Below, piece after piece: positions 1 through 10,966 of a stretch of 64,000 bases of DNA. The notes under the pieces are model-generated. The model was given only the letters and a program-made list of their open reading frames with translations, had not been told where the DNA came from and made no database searches. A program made the position numbers and the translations under genes. Positions within the stretch are counted from its first letter, which is position 1; each line of letters starts with the position of its first letter. The stretch comes from Candidatus Bathyarchaeota archaeon (lineage in GTDB: Archaea; Thermoproteota; CALKCG01; B24; DRYS01), in contig JANXEK010000006.1 of NCBI GenBank assembly GCA_025058595.1, positions 1 through 64,000 of the forward strand, written 5' to 3'.

Positions 1-245
1 TGTTCTGCACCAAATAGCTTTTTTGCTCTATCTACGGCTATTTTCTCTATCTCATCGTAGAATTCGCATCCGCTATAATACCTCCTCCCAGGATAACCCT
101 CCGCATACTTATTGGTCAACAGGCTTGCCTGAACCTCTATAACCGCTTCGTATGCATAGTTCTCAGATGCTATAAGATCTATACCGTATAGCTGTCTCTC
201 GTTCTCTTTCACGATTACTTCCGCTATCTCTGGATCTATATCCAT
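1..245 (-). CDS. glyA: Serine hydroxymethyltransferase, N-terminal part (gene runs off the left edge)
   Basis: Manual reverse-strand translation [81 protein letters not shown]; canonical SHMT motifs LIASEN and [13 protein letters not shown]. Start codon uncertain. Confidence 0.9.
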   Translation of the reverse strand, partial: MDIDPEIAEVIVKENERQLYGIDLIASENYAYEAVIEVQASLLTNKYAEGYPGRRYYSGCEFYDEIEKIAVDRAKKLFGAE

Positions 246-289
246 CAGCTTTACAACATCTAAGATAATACTTCACCTCCTGGTCACAT

Positions 290-1759
290 CTACAGTTCTA
301 TCTTTCCTCTACCGGGTATCCAATCTATAGTCCGTCCGAGTATACCTTTTTTCTCTCTATACTGGTAGATCTCGCGTACAAGTTCGGCTAGAACCCTCCT
401 CTTCTCTAGAAGTCTAGGAGTGCCTATATCGCTCCTATGGAATAACCTCCATCCATCTAGGAGCTTCACATAGGGTATGCATCGCTCAGCTATCTCCGAA
501 GCTTCTTCTATACTATCAGCTTCAGCGTATATTTCGCATGCTCTAGATCCACCCGTTACAAGCATACCATCCACCGTATCTACAGAACTCCAGAAAAGCT
601 TCCCTCCTCTCCTAGCTATAGCTTCCTCATCCACGACTATAGGATGACCCCTAGCTAAATCCCTCCTATCAGGATAGCCGAGCGGAGCTATACATTTAAC
701 CACCGTAGCTTTTTCACGAAATTCGAGTTTAACCTTCGAAAGCTTCCGTTCGATTATAGCCTCGCATATCTCTACCATATCCGTTTCGAGTAGAGGGAGG
801 ATATTCTCCCCTTCAGGCTGTCCGAATCGACTATACATCTCTATTATAGTCGGACCCCATTTATCTGTTAACATCATCTGTCCAGCGATTACTCCACGAT
901 ACAACTCACCGGTTTCTTTCTGTACAGCTTCAACCATCTTCTTAACGATCTCGACCGATCTACTATATTCCTCCATAGTTATGAACGGTAAGATTAACCC
1001 TTTACCGCATATGGAACCCATACCACCTGTTTCAGGTCCTAGATCATCTTCGTATGCATGTTTATTATCCTGAACTAGAGGCATAGGGAGTATAGTCTCC
1101 CCGTCACTGAAGCATTGAAGTGTATACTCCGGGCCTTCAACCTTCTCCTCAAGTAGAACCCTATCCTCTATATCTACATAGCCCCTCATGTGCTCCTTAA
1201 CAACTCTTTCGGCATGTTTAGCCTTAACTTCTCTCTTCTCTTTAGAAAGGTATACCTGTACGTCTGCTATAACCTTAACACCCTTACCTCCAGCTTGTCT
1301 AGCAGGCTTTATAGCTAAACTCTCAGCGTATTCGCTTATATACGCTATAGCATCCTCGACGTTTTTGAAGGATTTGAATCTAAGCCTTCCAGGGATTTCA
1401 TACTTCCACATAAGCCTCCTCATATAAGCTTTAGACATCTCTACCTCAGCTACGGCTCTATGCGCACCTATACATCCTATACCTCTTCTCTCAACCTCAT
1501 CAGCTACTCCATGGAATAAAGGTTCTTCAGGACCTATAAATACGAAATCTACGTTCAATTCTTCAGCGTAGTTCGCTACCTGTATGGGATCTATCGGGGA
1601 ACCTCTACGATACCCTCCGTAACTCTGCTCGCATACCTTAGCTATCCCAGGATTAATGAGATGCATTAAAGCGTAGATCTTAGGCTCCTTCACGCTTCTA
1701 GCTAAAGCTTCCGCTATCGCATGCTCCCTAGATCCATCACCTACAAGTAGAACTTTCAC
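290..1759 (-). CDS. purD: Phosphoribosylamine--glycine ligase
   Basis: MKVLLVGDGSREHAIAEAL N-terminus, ATP-grasp signature (LAIKPARQAGGKGVKV, IIEMYSRFGQPE). Confidence 0.93.
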   Translation of the reverse strand: MKVLLVGDGSREHAIAEALARSVKEPKIYALMHLINPGIAKVCEQSYGGYRRGSPIDPIQVANYAEELNVDFVFIGPEEPLFHGVADEVERRGIGCIGAHRAVAEVEMSKAYMRRLMWKYEIPGRLRFKSFKNVEDAIAYISEYAESLAIKPARQAGGKGVKVIADVQVYLSKEKREVKAKHAERVVKEHMRGYVDIEDRVLLEEKVEGPEYTLQCFSDGETILPMPLVQDNKHAYEDDLGPETGGMGSICGKGLILPFITMEEYSRSVEIVKKMVEAVQKETGELYRGVIAGQMMLTDKWGPTIIEMYSRFGQPEGENILPLLETDMVEICEAIIERKLSKVKLEFREKATVVKCIAPLGYPDRRDLARGHPIVVDEEAIARRGGKLFWSSVDTVDGMLVTGGSRACEIYAEADSIEEASEIAERCIPYVKLLDGWRLFHRSDIGTPRLLEKRRVLAELVREIYQYREKKGILGRTIDWIPGRGKIEL

Positions 1760-3046
1760 CTAGCCACCCCCGAGATCAGGATACACTCCTGTAAAACATC
1801 CAAGACACAGTGAATCCTTACGTAAACCAATAGCCTCGACAAGCCTATCCACGGGTAGATAGCTGAAGCTATCCGCACCTATAACTTCAGCTATCTCCTC
1901 AGATGTTAGAGCTCTACCTATAAGTTCATCCTCAGGTGGAACAGCCGTACCATAAGGACATCTAGCCTTTATAGCCGGGCTACCTATCCTTACATGAACC
2001 TCTTTCGCGCCTTTTCTCCTAAGCAGGTATACGGTATTCCTCAGAGTTGTACCTCTAACTACGCTATCATCTATTAAAACGACTTTCCTCCCCCTGATAG
2101 CGGCTTTAATCGGGTTAAGCTTAAGCTGAACACCCATCAATCTCTCTAACTCCGTAGGCCTTATCGCCGTCCTCATACTCCTACCCGTTCTATAAAATCC
2201 CATCTCTACAGGTATACCTGCAGTTCGGGAGTAAGCCATAGCAAACGGTATCGCCGTCTCAGGTACTCCTATAACTACATCGGCTTCCACAGGGTCCATC
2301 TCAGATAGAATATGTCCTATCCTCCTCCTCACATCGTATACATGTATACAGTTGATTATAGAATCCGGTCTAGCATAATATACGTATTCGAATGAACAGT
2401 ACGCCCTCCTTCCGCTGTTCGTAATCCCTCTTCTCACATCAAACTTCTCGATAACGAATACCTCTCCTGGCTCTATATCCCTAGACAGATCCGCCCCGAT
2501 CACATCTAAAGCGGAAGATTCGGAAGCTAGTACCGCTAAATCGAAGCCAAGCCCTCCTACGCATAGAGGCTTAATACCGAGAGAGTCTCTAGCCGCTAGC
2601 ATCCGCCCATCGCTAGTGATACATACGAAACTATATCCCCCTTTGAACCTCTCTAAGATACTCAACCCGGCCTGCTCTATATCGCTCTTACCTATTTCAT
2701 CCAGTAAGAGTCTAGCTAATCCGTGGAAATCCGCATCGATTAGACCTCCGGAAACGTATAAGATGAGCGTTAATCCATTCTTAGATGCTGTAATAGGCTG
2801 TTCAAGCTCTTTGCCAGTAGATACACACCCACACCCTACGTATCCTTTAAGCTTACTGATACTAGACTCTCTGAATCCATCCTCGACTAAACCTTTAGAC
2901 GTCTTCGTATAGAGGTTACCATCCATCCAGGTCGTTATAGAGCTATATTCCTGCCCTCTATGTTGAAGCCCCATCAAACCATAATATACAAATCTAGATA
3001 CAGACCATAACTCGTCGAACGCGTATAAACCTAGGATTCCACTCAC
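1760..3046 (-). CDS. Amidophosphoribosyltransferase paralog with degenerate glutaminase site
   Basis: PRPP motif VVLIDDSVVRGTT and Fe-S-type Cys context (LCLGCFTGVYP) present; N-terminus is MSGILG rather than MCGI/VxG. Start GTG overlaps the upstream purF stop (GTGA). Confidence 0.88.
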   Translation of the reverse strand: MSGILGLYAFDELWSVSRFVYYGLMGLQHRGQEYSSITTWMDGNLYTKTSKGLVEDGFRESSISKLKGYVGCGCVSTGKELEQPITASKNGLTLILYVSGGLIDADFHGLARLLLDEIGKSDIEQAGLSILERFKGGYSFVCITSDGRMLAARDSLGIKPLCVGGLGFDLAVLASESSALDVIGADLSRDIEPGEVFVIEKFDVRRGITNSGRRAYCSFEYVYYARPDSIINCIHVYDVRRRIGHILSEMDPVEADVVIGVPETAIPFAMAYSRTAGIPVEMGFYRTGRSMRTAIRPTELERLMGVQLKLNPIKAAIRGRKVVLIDDSVVRGTTLRNTVYLLRRKGAKEVHVRIGSPAIKARCPYGTAVPPEDELIGRALTSEEIAEVIGADSFSYLPVDRLVEAIGLRKDSLCLGCFTGVYPDLGGG

Positions 3047-4470
3047 TTTTTAACCCACCTCCCACTCAGAAGCTTAGGATCAACCCTTATCGGGTAGATA
3101 CCAGTTAGGCATGCTAAACAGAGTTCAGATTCATCCATGCCTATGGATTCCATCAATCCATCTACCGTCATGTAGGTTAAGCTATCAGCTCCTATACTCC
3201 TCCTGATATCTTCTAGACATTTATCGTAAGCTATAAGCTCATCATAAGTCGGAAAATCTACACCCATATAGCATGGCGAGATTATAGGTGGACATGTAAC
3301 TGCGAGATGTATCTTGTTAGCGCCAGCTTTACGGATGATGGAGATTAGTGTCCTCGAAGTTGTCCCCCTTACTATGCTATCGTCGATCACTACGACACGT
3401 TTCCCCCTTAAAACCTCCTTTATAGGATTGAACTTCACGGCTACGTACTCACCCCTCTCTTCAGGCATTATGAAGGTCCTCCATACATATCTATTAACAC
3501 CGAACCCCTCAGCTAGCGGGATCCCACTCTTCCTTGTGAAACCTAAAGCAGCTATCCTGCTGGTCTCAGGTACTGGTACGACTATATCTGCATCCGCGCT
3601 GCATAATTCTGCAAGTTTCTCTCCAAGCCTATACCTTACATTATATACGCTTATACCTTCTATCGTAGAATCTGGACGCGAGAAGTACACCCATTCAAAC
3701 ATACAGTGTGCATGCTTATCGCATTTCACACAATCCATCTCTACAGGTTCATCATCTACTAGAATCGCTGTACCTGGAGGTATATCCCTCATAAATCTAG
3801 CTTCGACGACATCGAGGGCTGAGCTCTCAGATGAAAAAATATAGTTTGAATTCCCTCTAACACCCATACATAGAGGTCTAACTCCATACGGGTCTCTGAA
3901 AGCTATGAGTAGTCCATCCTCAGTTAGAAGTATAGCCGAATATGATCCGATAAGCTTTCGCATAGTGCTTTCGATGGCGTCTATTAAATCCTTCCCTCTT
4001 CTGAGATATCTCGATATAAGATAGCCCATAACCTCTAGATCAGATGTCGTAGAGAAATGGTATCCTTCGCTTTCAAGCCTCCTTCTGAGCTGTTCATAGT
4101 TAGCGATAGTTCCGTTGAAACATATCGAAAATCGTGGTTTACCGTCAAACTCCATAGGCTGGCTATTCTCCAACCTATTTGCGCCGTATGTAGAATACCT
4201 TACATGACCTAACCCACGTATACCATCGAGAAGCTTCAACTTTCTCTGGTCGAATACCTCCGTAACTAAGCCTAGCTCTTTATGAGTACGTATGCCATCA
4301 CGACTAACTACACTGATCCCAGCAGATTCCTGTCCTCTATGTTGAAGAGCCAATAATCCATGAAATATCAGCTCAGCTATACTAAAATTAGATAAAGCGT
4401 TAGAAGTAGCTCCGAATACCCCGCAGCATTCTTTAGACTTCAACCCCCTTCCTCCAAACTTATATTCCAT
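3043..4470 (-). CDS. purF: Amidophosphoribosyltransferase (canonical)
   Basis: Short propeptide then CGVFGA, LQHRGQESAGI, GHVRYSTYG, FNGTIANY; VVVIDDSIVRGTT; LCLACLTGIYP. Confidence 0.94.
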   Translation of the reverse strand: MEYKFGGRGLKSKECCGVFGATSNALSNFSIAELIFHGLLALQHRGQESAGISVVSRDGIRTHKELGLVTEVFDQRKLKLLDGIRGLGHVRYSTYGANRLENSQPMEFDGKPRFSICFNGTIANYEQLRRRLESEGYHFSTTSDLEVMGYLISRYLRRGKDLIDAIESTMRKLIGSYSAILLTEDGLLIAFRDPYGVRPLCMGVRGNSNYIFSSESSALDVVEARFMRDIPPGTAILVDDEPVEMDCVKCDKHAHCMFEWVYFSRPDSTIEGISVYNVRYRLGEKLAELCSADADIVVPVPETSRIAALGFTRKSGIPLAEGFGVNRYVWRTFIMPEERGEYVAVKFNPIKEVLRGKRVVVIDDSIVRGTTSRTLISIIRKAGANKIHLAVTCPPIISPCYMGVDFPTYDELIAYDKCLEDIRRSIGADSLTYMTVDGLMESIGMDESELCLACLTGIYPIRVDPKLLSGRWVKK

Positions 4471-4712
4471 TCGTTGTGAACCCTGCTGATTAGCGTTTTA
4501 TACATATATATGGAAATTCTCAATGGAAATATCTATATAAACCTTTCATATAGCAGAAGTCCAATCAATAATTTTTTACATATATATGTCAATAGGATAC
4601 CATTGTCTACCCTTGACCTTAGAGTATGGCTGCCCGGCATAACGATGCATCAATACCTCAGATTCGTTAGCTACTCAAAACCTTATTATGTCCGCAGATG
4701 AAAATATAGGTT

Positions 4713-5261
4713 ATGCCTCTTATAAAGCGTATAGATTTCTACTTTGATCGCTTCGGATCTGAGAATACGTTATACGTAATCGAAGCTGTTAAAGATAGAG
4801 TGAAAGAGTTAGGGTTAAAGTGGGTTGTCGTAGCGAGTACTAGCGGAGCTACAGGTTTGAGATTCGTAGAATCCCTTAAAGGTTTAGCAGATACCATAGT
4901 AATATCCTATAAGAGTATGGATAGAGTTTTCGCGGAAAAGATACAGGAGTTAGGTGGTTCTATCGTGGAGAATTGTAGTACCCCACTGAGTAATCCTAGG
5001 TTTAAACAGGCTAGAGATATACTATACCTCATGGGTCAAGGGTTTAAGGTAGCTGTCGAAGTCGTACTGATAGCTACAGATTTAGGGTTATTAGAAATAG
5101 GTACGGATGTGGTTGGGGTTGGAGGTACCGAGAAGGGTGCGGATACCGCTATAGTGATGAGAGCTGCTCCATCTAATAGTTTAGTGAGAGGGCCTGGAGA
5201 GAGGAGACCTGTTATCAGGGAGATAATAGCTATGCCTAGGGTTAAGATGTGGTGGTTTTAG
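4713..5261 (+). CDS. Pyruvate kinase alpha/beta (C-terminal)-domain-like archaeal protein
   Basis: Conserved domain feel: VASTSGATGLRFVESLKG, VVGVGGTEKGADTAIVMRAAPS. Confidence 0.7.
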   Translation: MPLIKRIDFYFDRFGSENTLYVIEAVKDRVKELGLKWVVVASTSGATGLRFVESLKGLADTIVISYKSMDRVFAEKIQELGGSIVENCSTPLSNPRFKQARDILYLMGQGFKVAVEVVLIATDLGLLEIGTDVVGVGGTEKGADTAIVMRAAPSNSLVRGPGERRPVIREIIAMPRVKMWWF

Positions 5262-6255
5262 ATGCTTTCAATCTAATCCTATTATAGCTATTAATAATCT
5301 CTACCGGCTCCCTAGAGGTTAGGGATATACCAGTTGTACAGGTAAGCCAGCATCCGCTGCAATTCTCTATGGTATGCTCTATCTCATCTCGTTTCGCATC
5401 GATTATTATCTCTAGATCTTCTTCGAGTATATTCCCTAGGATTACATCATCCCTAACGCTACAAGGTATTAAAGCCCCATCAGGCTGTATCGCTATGTAG
5501 AGTCTACCAGCATCGCATATCTTGTATACTTCTCCAGACATATACCTAGCCATTCCATCTATGTAGCTTTTCGGAAGCGGTATAGAAGGATTCACTCTTC
5601 TCTTGAATTCGTATAGTTCTTCGATTAGTTTCGACGATAGCTCTATATCTATCATCTGAGGAGGGTTAACCGGCTGTATGGTGAAGAAGTCTACTTTATC
5701 GTTTAGACTTCTCCATAACCTAGTTATTCTACGAATGTTATCCCGTGTGACCACGGTATTGATACCTATGGTAGCTCCATACCTCTTAAGTGTAGTTATC
5801 GCTTCTATCGCTCTATCGTATACACCGTGGATACCTCTTACTTCATCGTGTAGTAGACCTATATCGTCTAAGGATACGATGATGTAATCGAAGGCTTTGC
5901 TTAATTTTTTAGCGTTTCCTTCGTTTACAAGCATTCCGTTAGTGTTCACAGATGTGATCATACCGTAATCTTTCGCTTCGAATGCAAGTTCTATTAGATC
6001 TTCCCTCAATAGGGGTTCTCCTCCGCTGAATCCTAATCCTGGTATACCTGCATCACCTATCTTTTTAACGATCCTAACAGCATCTTCATGGCTAGCCTCC
6101 TTATATCCACTTCGCCTCCATATATTGCAGAAACTACATCTCAAACTACATCTTAGGGTAACGTTATAGAATGCAGCTAAAGGCTTCCATGCCCCCAGCT
6201 TAAATGCTATATATCTACTTACCATCTTTATGTAGGGTTTCATCCAAACCATCAT
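5242..6255 (-). CDS. Radical SAM protein with SPASM-like C-terminal cysteines
   Basis: CSLRCSFCNIW (CX3CX2C), GFSGGEPLLREDL, C-terminal CDAGR...CSVRD...CSGCWLTC. Confidence 0.85.
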   Translation of the reverse strand: MMVWMKPYIKMVSRYIAFKLGAWKPLAAFYNVTLRCSLRCSFCNIWRRSGYKEASHEDAVRIVKKIGDAGIPGLGFSGGEPLLREDLIELAFEAKDYGMITSVNTNGMLVNEGNAKKLSKAFDYIIVSLDDIGLLHDEVRGIHGVYDRAIEAITTLKRYGATIGINTVVTRDNIRRITRLWRSLNDKVDFFTIQPVNPPQMIDIELSSKLIEELYEFKRRVNPSIPLPKSYIDGMARYMSGEVYKICDAGRLYIAIQPDGALIPCSVRDDVILGNILEEDLEIIIDAKRDEIEHTIENCSGCWLTCTTGISLTSREPVEIINSYNRIRLKASKTTTS

Positions 6256-6398
6256 AAGGTATTACTAATTATCTAATGCTCCCACTTATATTAAGCTAAG
6301 CTCTACCAGAATTCTAGAGAGGGGAAACTATTATCCATTAACATCTAACAATCCTATATACTCGGCAAGTATTTCCTAGAATCTGTCTGCCTAGCTAC

Positions 6399-8177
6399 CT
6401 AAGCTGTATCTGTAGGCGTTGTTTCCTCTATCGTCTTAAGCTGCATCCTATACATTTCTATTATCTCTGTGGTTGTAGTAGCATCTTCCGCGCTTTTATC
6501 TTCTCTAAATCTTACGAGCCTCGGAAATCTTATAGCTAATCCACTTTTAGGTCTTATAGCTTCGAACCCGCATGTATGCATCGGGCTTAGGGTTATCTCA
6601 TCGCCTATAACCTCTGCTACGATCACAGGTACAAACCAATAATCCGCCTCTATACTGGATTCTACGCGTGGATGTTTATGGTTTATAAGGTATGGCTTAA
6701 ACATCTCTGGTAGCTTCGCTAGATCTTCATCTGTAAACCCTGAACCTAGCTTACATACGGTTTCGAATCTATCCTTATCTGAGTTATATGCAGCCATAAG
6801 GAGTGCTCCGTATGTTCCTGCACGTTTACCTCTACCTGCAAACGCGCCTACAGCTACAAGATCTACGGTATCGGTCATCTCAGATCTATAAGATCTCTTC
6901 CACTTAATCCACTGCCATCCTCTCTTACCAGCTTCGTATATGCTATTTGGAAGTATCGATTTGCATATAAGCCCCTCAGTCCCCTCCTCTATAGACTTAT
7001 GGAAGAATCTTTCTATCTCTTCAGGGTTTCCGCTTACTATGTATTGTGCTAATTTAACTCTATCGGTTTCCTTGATTACCGATTCTAAAAGCTTCTTCCT
7101 CTCTAGATATGGTTTAACCGTTAAATCCTCTCCATCTAGGTAGAGGATATCGAATAGGAATAGCGTTACAGGTATTTCCTCGGCGTATCTCTCTATATCG
7201 TATTTTCTCCTCCTCTGAGCTACAACTTGAAACGGTAGTAGCTCCCCCGTATTAGGATCTACTGGTACCGCCTCCCCATCCAATATAGCTTCGTTAGCTA
7301 CCACACACTTCTTAAGAGCTTCGACTATATCTGGAAACTGTTCTGTTATATTCTCCTGCCTCCTAGAGAATAGAATTACCGCTCCGTCGGCTATATGGGC
7401 TTGAATCCTTAACCCGTCATACTTGTATTCAGCTATACATCTTCCGTTAAGCTTTTCTAGGATTTCGTCAAGGGATGAAAGCCTTTCGGCTAACTGTGGC
7501 TTTATAGGTCTCCCTATAGCTATTTTTATATTCTTTACGGCATCTATCCCGCCTTCGGCTAGAGTTTTAGCAATAAGCCCTATATCCGACGTTATATTGT
7601 ACGCCCTTTCTATAGTATCCCTTAGCTCCCGGCTGCCTCCATATGCCACTGCTAATGCATCTAGTATAGTCATCTCCGCTACACCGAGTCTAAGTCTACC
7701 TGATACTATCCGTGAAAGGTATTTCGCCTCCTTCGGTGTGGAATCGGTTAACAATCCTGCGAAAAGTTTAATCTTCGTATCTTGTGCTCCTTCACCGGAG
7801 ATTCTACACATCTTCTCTAACGTTATGTATACCTTCTCGACTGTAAGCGGTTGACTGAATAACGTAGCTTTACGTTTAGTCGATAGTAACTTCTCTGCTA
7901 CAAGTCCAGAATCCCCCAACGCTTTATACTCCTGCTCCACCTTTAAATCGGGGATACCTGTAGCTAAAACTACCGCCCTTAGAACGAGTTTATCCGCTAA
8001 CCCCACCTCTAGCCCTACGTAGGAAGGATATACCTCGCCTAGTGTAAGGTATACTACTTTATCCATAAGGTTTGGAGGAGTTTCACTGAATAAATGTACC
8101 AATATATCTATCATAGCAAGTCTACTCGTGGTAGCTTCAAGTTTCTCAAAATGCTCCACTAACGCTTTAAACAGCAT
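6399..8177 (-). CDS. lig: ATP-dependent DNA ligase
   Basis: AEYKYDGLRIQAH (motif I), LDGEAVPVD, GTEGLICKS, WIKWKRSYR. Confidence 0.95.
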   Translation of the reverse strand: MLFKALVEHFEKLEATTSRLAMIDILVHLFSETPPNLMDKVVYLTLGEVYPSYVGLEVGLADKLVLRAVVLATGIPDLKVEQEYKALGDSGLVAEKLLSTKRKATLFSQPLTVEKVYITLEKMCRISGEGAQDTKIKLFAGLLTDSTPKEAKYLSRIVSGRLRLGVAEMTILDALAVAYGGSRELRDTIERAYNITSDIGLIAKTLAEGGIDAVKNIKIAIGRPIKPQLAERLSSLDEILEKLNGRCIAEYKYDGLRIQAHIADGAVILFSRRQENITEQFPDIVEALKKCVVANEAILDGEAVPVDPNTGELLPFQVVAQRRRKYDIERYAEEIPVTLFLFDILYLDGEDLTVKPYLERKKLLESVIKETDRVKLAQYIVSGNPEEIERFFHKSIEEGTEGLICKSILPNSIYEAGKRGWQWIKWKRSYRSEMTDTVDLVAVGAFAGRGKRAGTYGALLMAAYNSDKDRFETVCKLGSGFTDEDLAKLPEMFKPYLINHKHPRVESSIEADYWFVPVIVAEVIGDEITLSPMHTCGFEAIRPKSGLAIRFPRLVRFREDKSAEDATTTTEIIEMYRMQLKTIEETTPTDTA

Positions 8178-8263
8178 CTCTCCGATTTATGATGAGATAT
8201 AATATCGATCGATATAAGGATTGTATATCTATGTGGATTCCTTTAGCTATCCTTCACAGAATC

Positions 8264-9349
8264 CTAGTTAATCATAAAACTGGAAAAATCCTTATAGCCT
8301 ACAGTCTTAGCCGTCGCCTCCGCCTCAACTAAGCTATTGAACTGAGTAGAGATAAGCAGTCTACCTCGATTAAACCTTCTAGCTATCTTCACGATGTTTT
8401 CAGGTTTCATCCCTAGAAGCACCAGGTTCAACCCACCCTTTAGTATCCTATCATATAGATGGAACCAGCATGGATCGTCTACGTCAGGCTTACCAGCTCC
8501 TGGAGTCCATTGTATAGCTTTTAACCCGGGTAGAGCTTTTATCCTATCGAGATGCGGGATCTCACCTGGACCATCCAGGTGGTATACAGGATATTCTAGT
8601 CTTTCGCAGAGTCTAGTTAAAGGTTTAAACCCTATTTCTTCGAATAATTTAGGCGACATATAAACTGAGAGATCGCATTGTATAGGATATCCTATATCAG
8701 GGTATAGGATATGCATCCAACAAGACATTACCCCTAAACTTGAAAGTATGATTCTGGAGTGTCTATCGTATACTTCGATCCATGCATCTACTACGGTATC
8801 TAATAGCTTCTTCACTTTAGTTCGATTCCTAAAACTATCTATAAACAGTTTATCGACCCCCCTAAGTATACCAGCTACATCAGTAGGTCCACCTATATCC
8901 GTGATACCGACTACAAACCTTTCCTTTCCTCGTCGGCAACCTTCTACGGTAAGCCTATCTGCAAGCTTCCAGTAATTTCCTCTGGGTTTAGCTTCAAGTG
9001 TATCTAAGTAGCTCCAATCAAACCCTCCTTTGAACCATACGGTATCATCCATGGGTATTGGTTTAGCTCCTAGGAATGCTGCGAGAGCGCCTGGCCCTAA
9101 GTTTATCCAGAACCTTGGAAATCCATCTCCGATGAATACTGTTCTGAGTATCCATTCCTCAAATGAATCTAGAGCTTCTATCGGATCCCTCCCTCTCTTA
9201 AACAGTTTAACTATGCTCCATGAATCCCACGGACTCCAGCGATATTCGTATCCAGGTTTAGGTGCTGAAGCTATCAAAACTATGTCGGTATAGGCTTCAC
9301 CTTCGAACCATGCTTTAAAGTTATCCTTCAACCGATCTATATAGTTCAC
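8264..9349 (-). CDS. Uroporphyrinogen decarboxylase (URO-D)-family-like protein
   Basis: URO-D/corrinoid methyltransferase-like layout (YHLDGPGEIPHLDRIKALPGLKAIQWTPGAG). Function not assignable. Confidence 0.6.
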   Translation of the reverse strand: MNYIDRLKDNFKAWFEGEAYTDIVLIASAPKPGYEYRWSPWDSWSIVKLFKRGRDPIEALDSFEEWILRTVFIGDGFPRFWINLGPGALAAFLGAKPIPMDDTVWFKGGFDWSYLDTLEAKPRGNYWKLADRLTVEGCRRGKERFVVGITDIGGPTDVAGILRGVDKLFIDSFRNRTKVKKLLDTVVDAWIEVYDRHSRIILSSLGVMSCWMHILYPDIGYPIQCDLSVYMSPKLFEEIGFKPLTRLCERLEYPVYHLDGPGEIPHLDRIKALPGLKAIQWTPGAGKPDVDDPCWFHLYDRILKGGLNLVLLGMKPENIVKIARRFNRGRLLISTQFNSLVEAEATAKTVGYKDFSSFMIN

Positions 9350-9423
9350 TCGAGATCAAATACAATACGCAAATATCCTTTACTTAAATTTTATGCTTAT
9401 CTTATAAATACCAAAGTAGATGT

Positions 9424-10923
9424 TTAACTCAAACATATCTTAATCCTTGCATTTGGATTTACATAATCAAATTTGAATGAAACTATATTATCTCTGAATG
9501 TTGACAGATCTATCGGTTCACCGTATTTCACGGTATACGAATCTACCTCTGCTTTAATAACAGGTAGATTTAAATCATATGAGTATACAGTGAGTTTAAT
9601 ATCGCCTCTTTCCCCTCTCGAACGTATAATCATCCTAGGCTCCTTATAGCCGTATAGCGGTATACCGCCCCATACCGTATCTCCAACATGTCTACCTAGT
9701 AGTTGGAAGTATATCGGTTTCGATCGTGAAGCAAATATTCTACTTTGATCTAACAATATAAGTTCCCTTACACCCGTATCGATCGGTGTAGCATCATCAG
9801 CTGCGAGGTTTGCTTCATTTGATAGAGCGACTATCAGTTTTTCGCCTATAGATTCGAAACCCGTGATTCTAGCTCCGAAAATCGATGCTACATGTATCGA
9901 CGGTGGTGTTATGTATAACAGTATAGATGGACCTACGATGAAATCGAAAGCTTCCTTAAGTTTTTCTTCGAAATCGTTCCTCGGATGAACGACTCCATGC
10001 GTATAACCGTTAAACGCTACGAGTACCCCTCCTGCTATCGATTTAGCCATAGTCCTGGTAGGGCTGTACCCTGTATATCCAAAGTCGAAAAGCCTTACAA
10101 ACATTAATTCCTCGATATCTCCTGTAGGATCGCCTACTATCACACCCCCCCTAACGAAGAAGAAGATACGGGAATAAGCTGAGGTGGCGCATCCGGGGTA
10201 TGGCCACCATACGCTTCCCCCGTCTACGGATGATTCTCTATAGTTTATCTCCTTTACCTCTAGCTTCTTTGTGACGAGATCTATCATCTGTATAGCTTCT
10301 ACACCTCTTATCCAGCTTCTAGTGGCATCGAAGCATACCTGATCTAGATATCGTGTACCTTTCAATCCAGGTATACTACTTATACAATTCATCCTCTCTT
10401 CCTCTCTATCCATGTAGTAGATACCTAGATTTCTATGCCCATCAGCTCTACCTACAAAGAGCCCATCGCCTACTGGATCATAGATTATCTCGGATACTTC
10501 ACCAGCCCATTCAGTTTCATGGTTAACGGAATCTGTCCATAGGACCTTCACATGATCTTCGTATATATCGTAGGAGTGTAAGTGGCTAAATTTGTTATGG
10601 AAGAGTATCTTCCCCCTCCTATTGGTTTTACCTGAATATACCGCCGGTGCGTGAACCCATCCTCCGAAATATATCTTATCATCTACCGTCTCGACTGCAT
10701 TATACGTATCTCCACCTGAACGTGGACCAGGTTTCACTCCTACTTGATCAAACCTATATACTCTACTTCGATCCAATCCTATGAAATGAGCTTCAGCTTC
10801 GAAAGCTAACGTAAAGTATAGCATACCCTTATAATATCTAAGCCCGAATATACCCCCTGAACCCCATTCAGGACCGTATCGTTGAGTATAACGGAAATCG
10901 GTTATTCTATCTATTAGACCCAT
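9424..10923 (-). CDS. DUF2139-like archaeal protein (beta-propeller-like)
   Basis: MGLIDRITDFRYTQRYGPEWGSGGIFGLRYYKGMLYFTLAFEAEAHF; resembles the crenarchaeal DUF2139 family from memory. Confidence 0.6.
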   Translation of the reverse strand: MGLIDRITDFRYTQRYGPEWGSGGIFGLRYYKGMLYFTLAFEAEAHFIGLDRSRVYRFDQVGVKPGPRSGGDTYNAVETVDDKIYFGGWVHAPAVYSGKTNRRGKILFHNKFSHLHSYDIYEDHVKVLWTDSVNHETEWAGEVSEIIYDPVGDGLFVGRADGHRNLGIYYMDREEERMNCISSIPGLKGTRYLDQVCFDATRSWIRGVEAIQMIDLVTKKLEVKEINYRESSVDGGSVWWPYPGCATSAYSRIFFFVRGGVIVGDPTGDIEELMFVRLFDFGYTGYSPTRTMAKSIAGGVLVAFNGYTHGVVHPRNDFEEKLKEAFDFIVGPSILLYITPPSIHVASIFGARITGFESIGEKLIVALSNEANLAADDATPIDTGVRELILLDQSRIFASRSKPIYFQLLGRHVGDTVWGGIPLYGYKEPRMIIRSRGERGDIKLTVYSYDLNLPVIKAEVDSYTVKYGEPIDLSTFRDNIVSFKFDYVNPNARIKICLS

Positions 10924-10966
10924 CGAATCGATTTTACTTATGTCTAGTTTAAAAAATCTTTACGAT

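Noticed and set aside
4510-4701. 63-aa ORF between purF and the PK-like gene
   Set aside because: AT-rich divergent promoter region (two copies of TACATATATATG); no recognisable protein features or ribosome-binding site.
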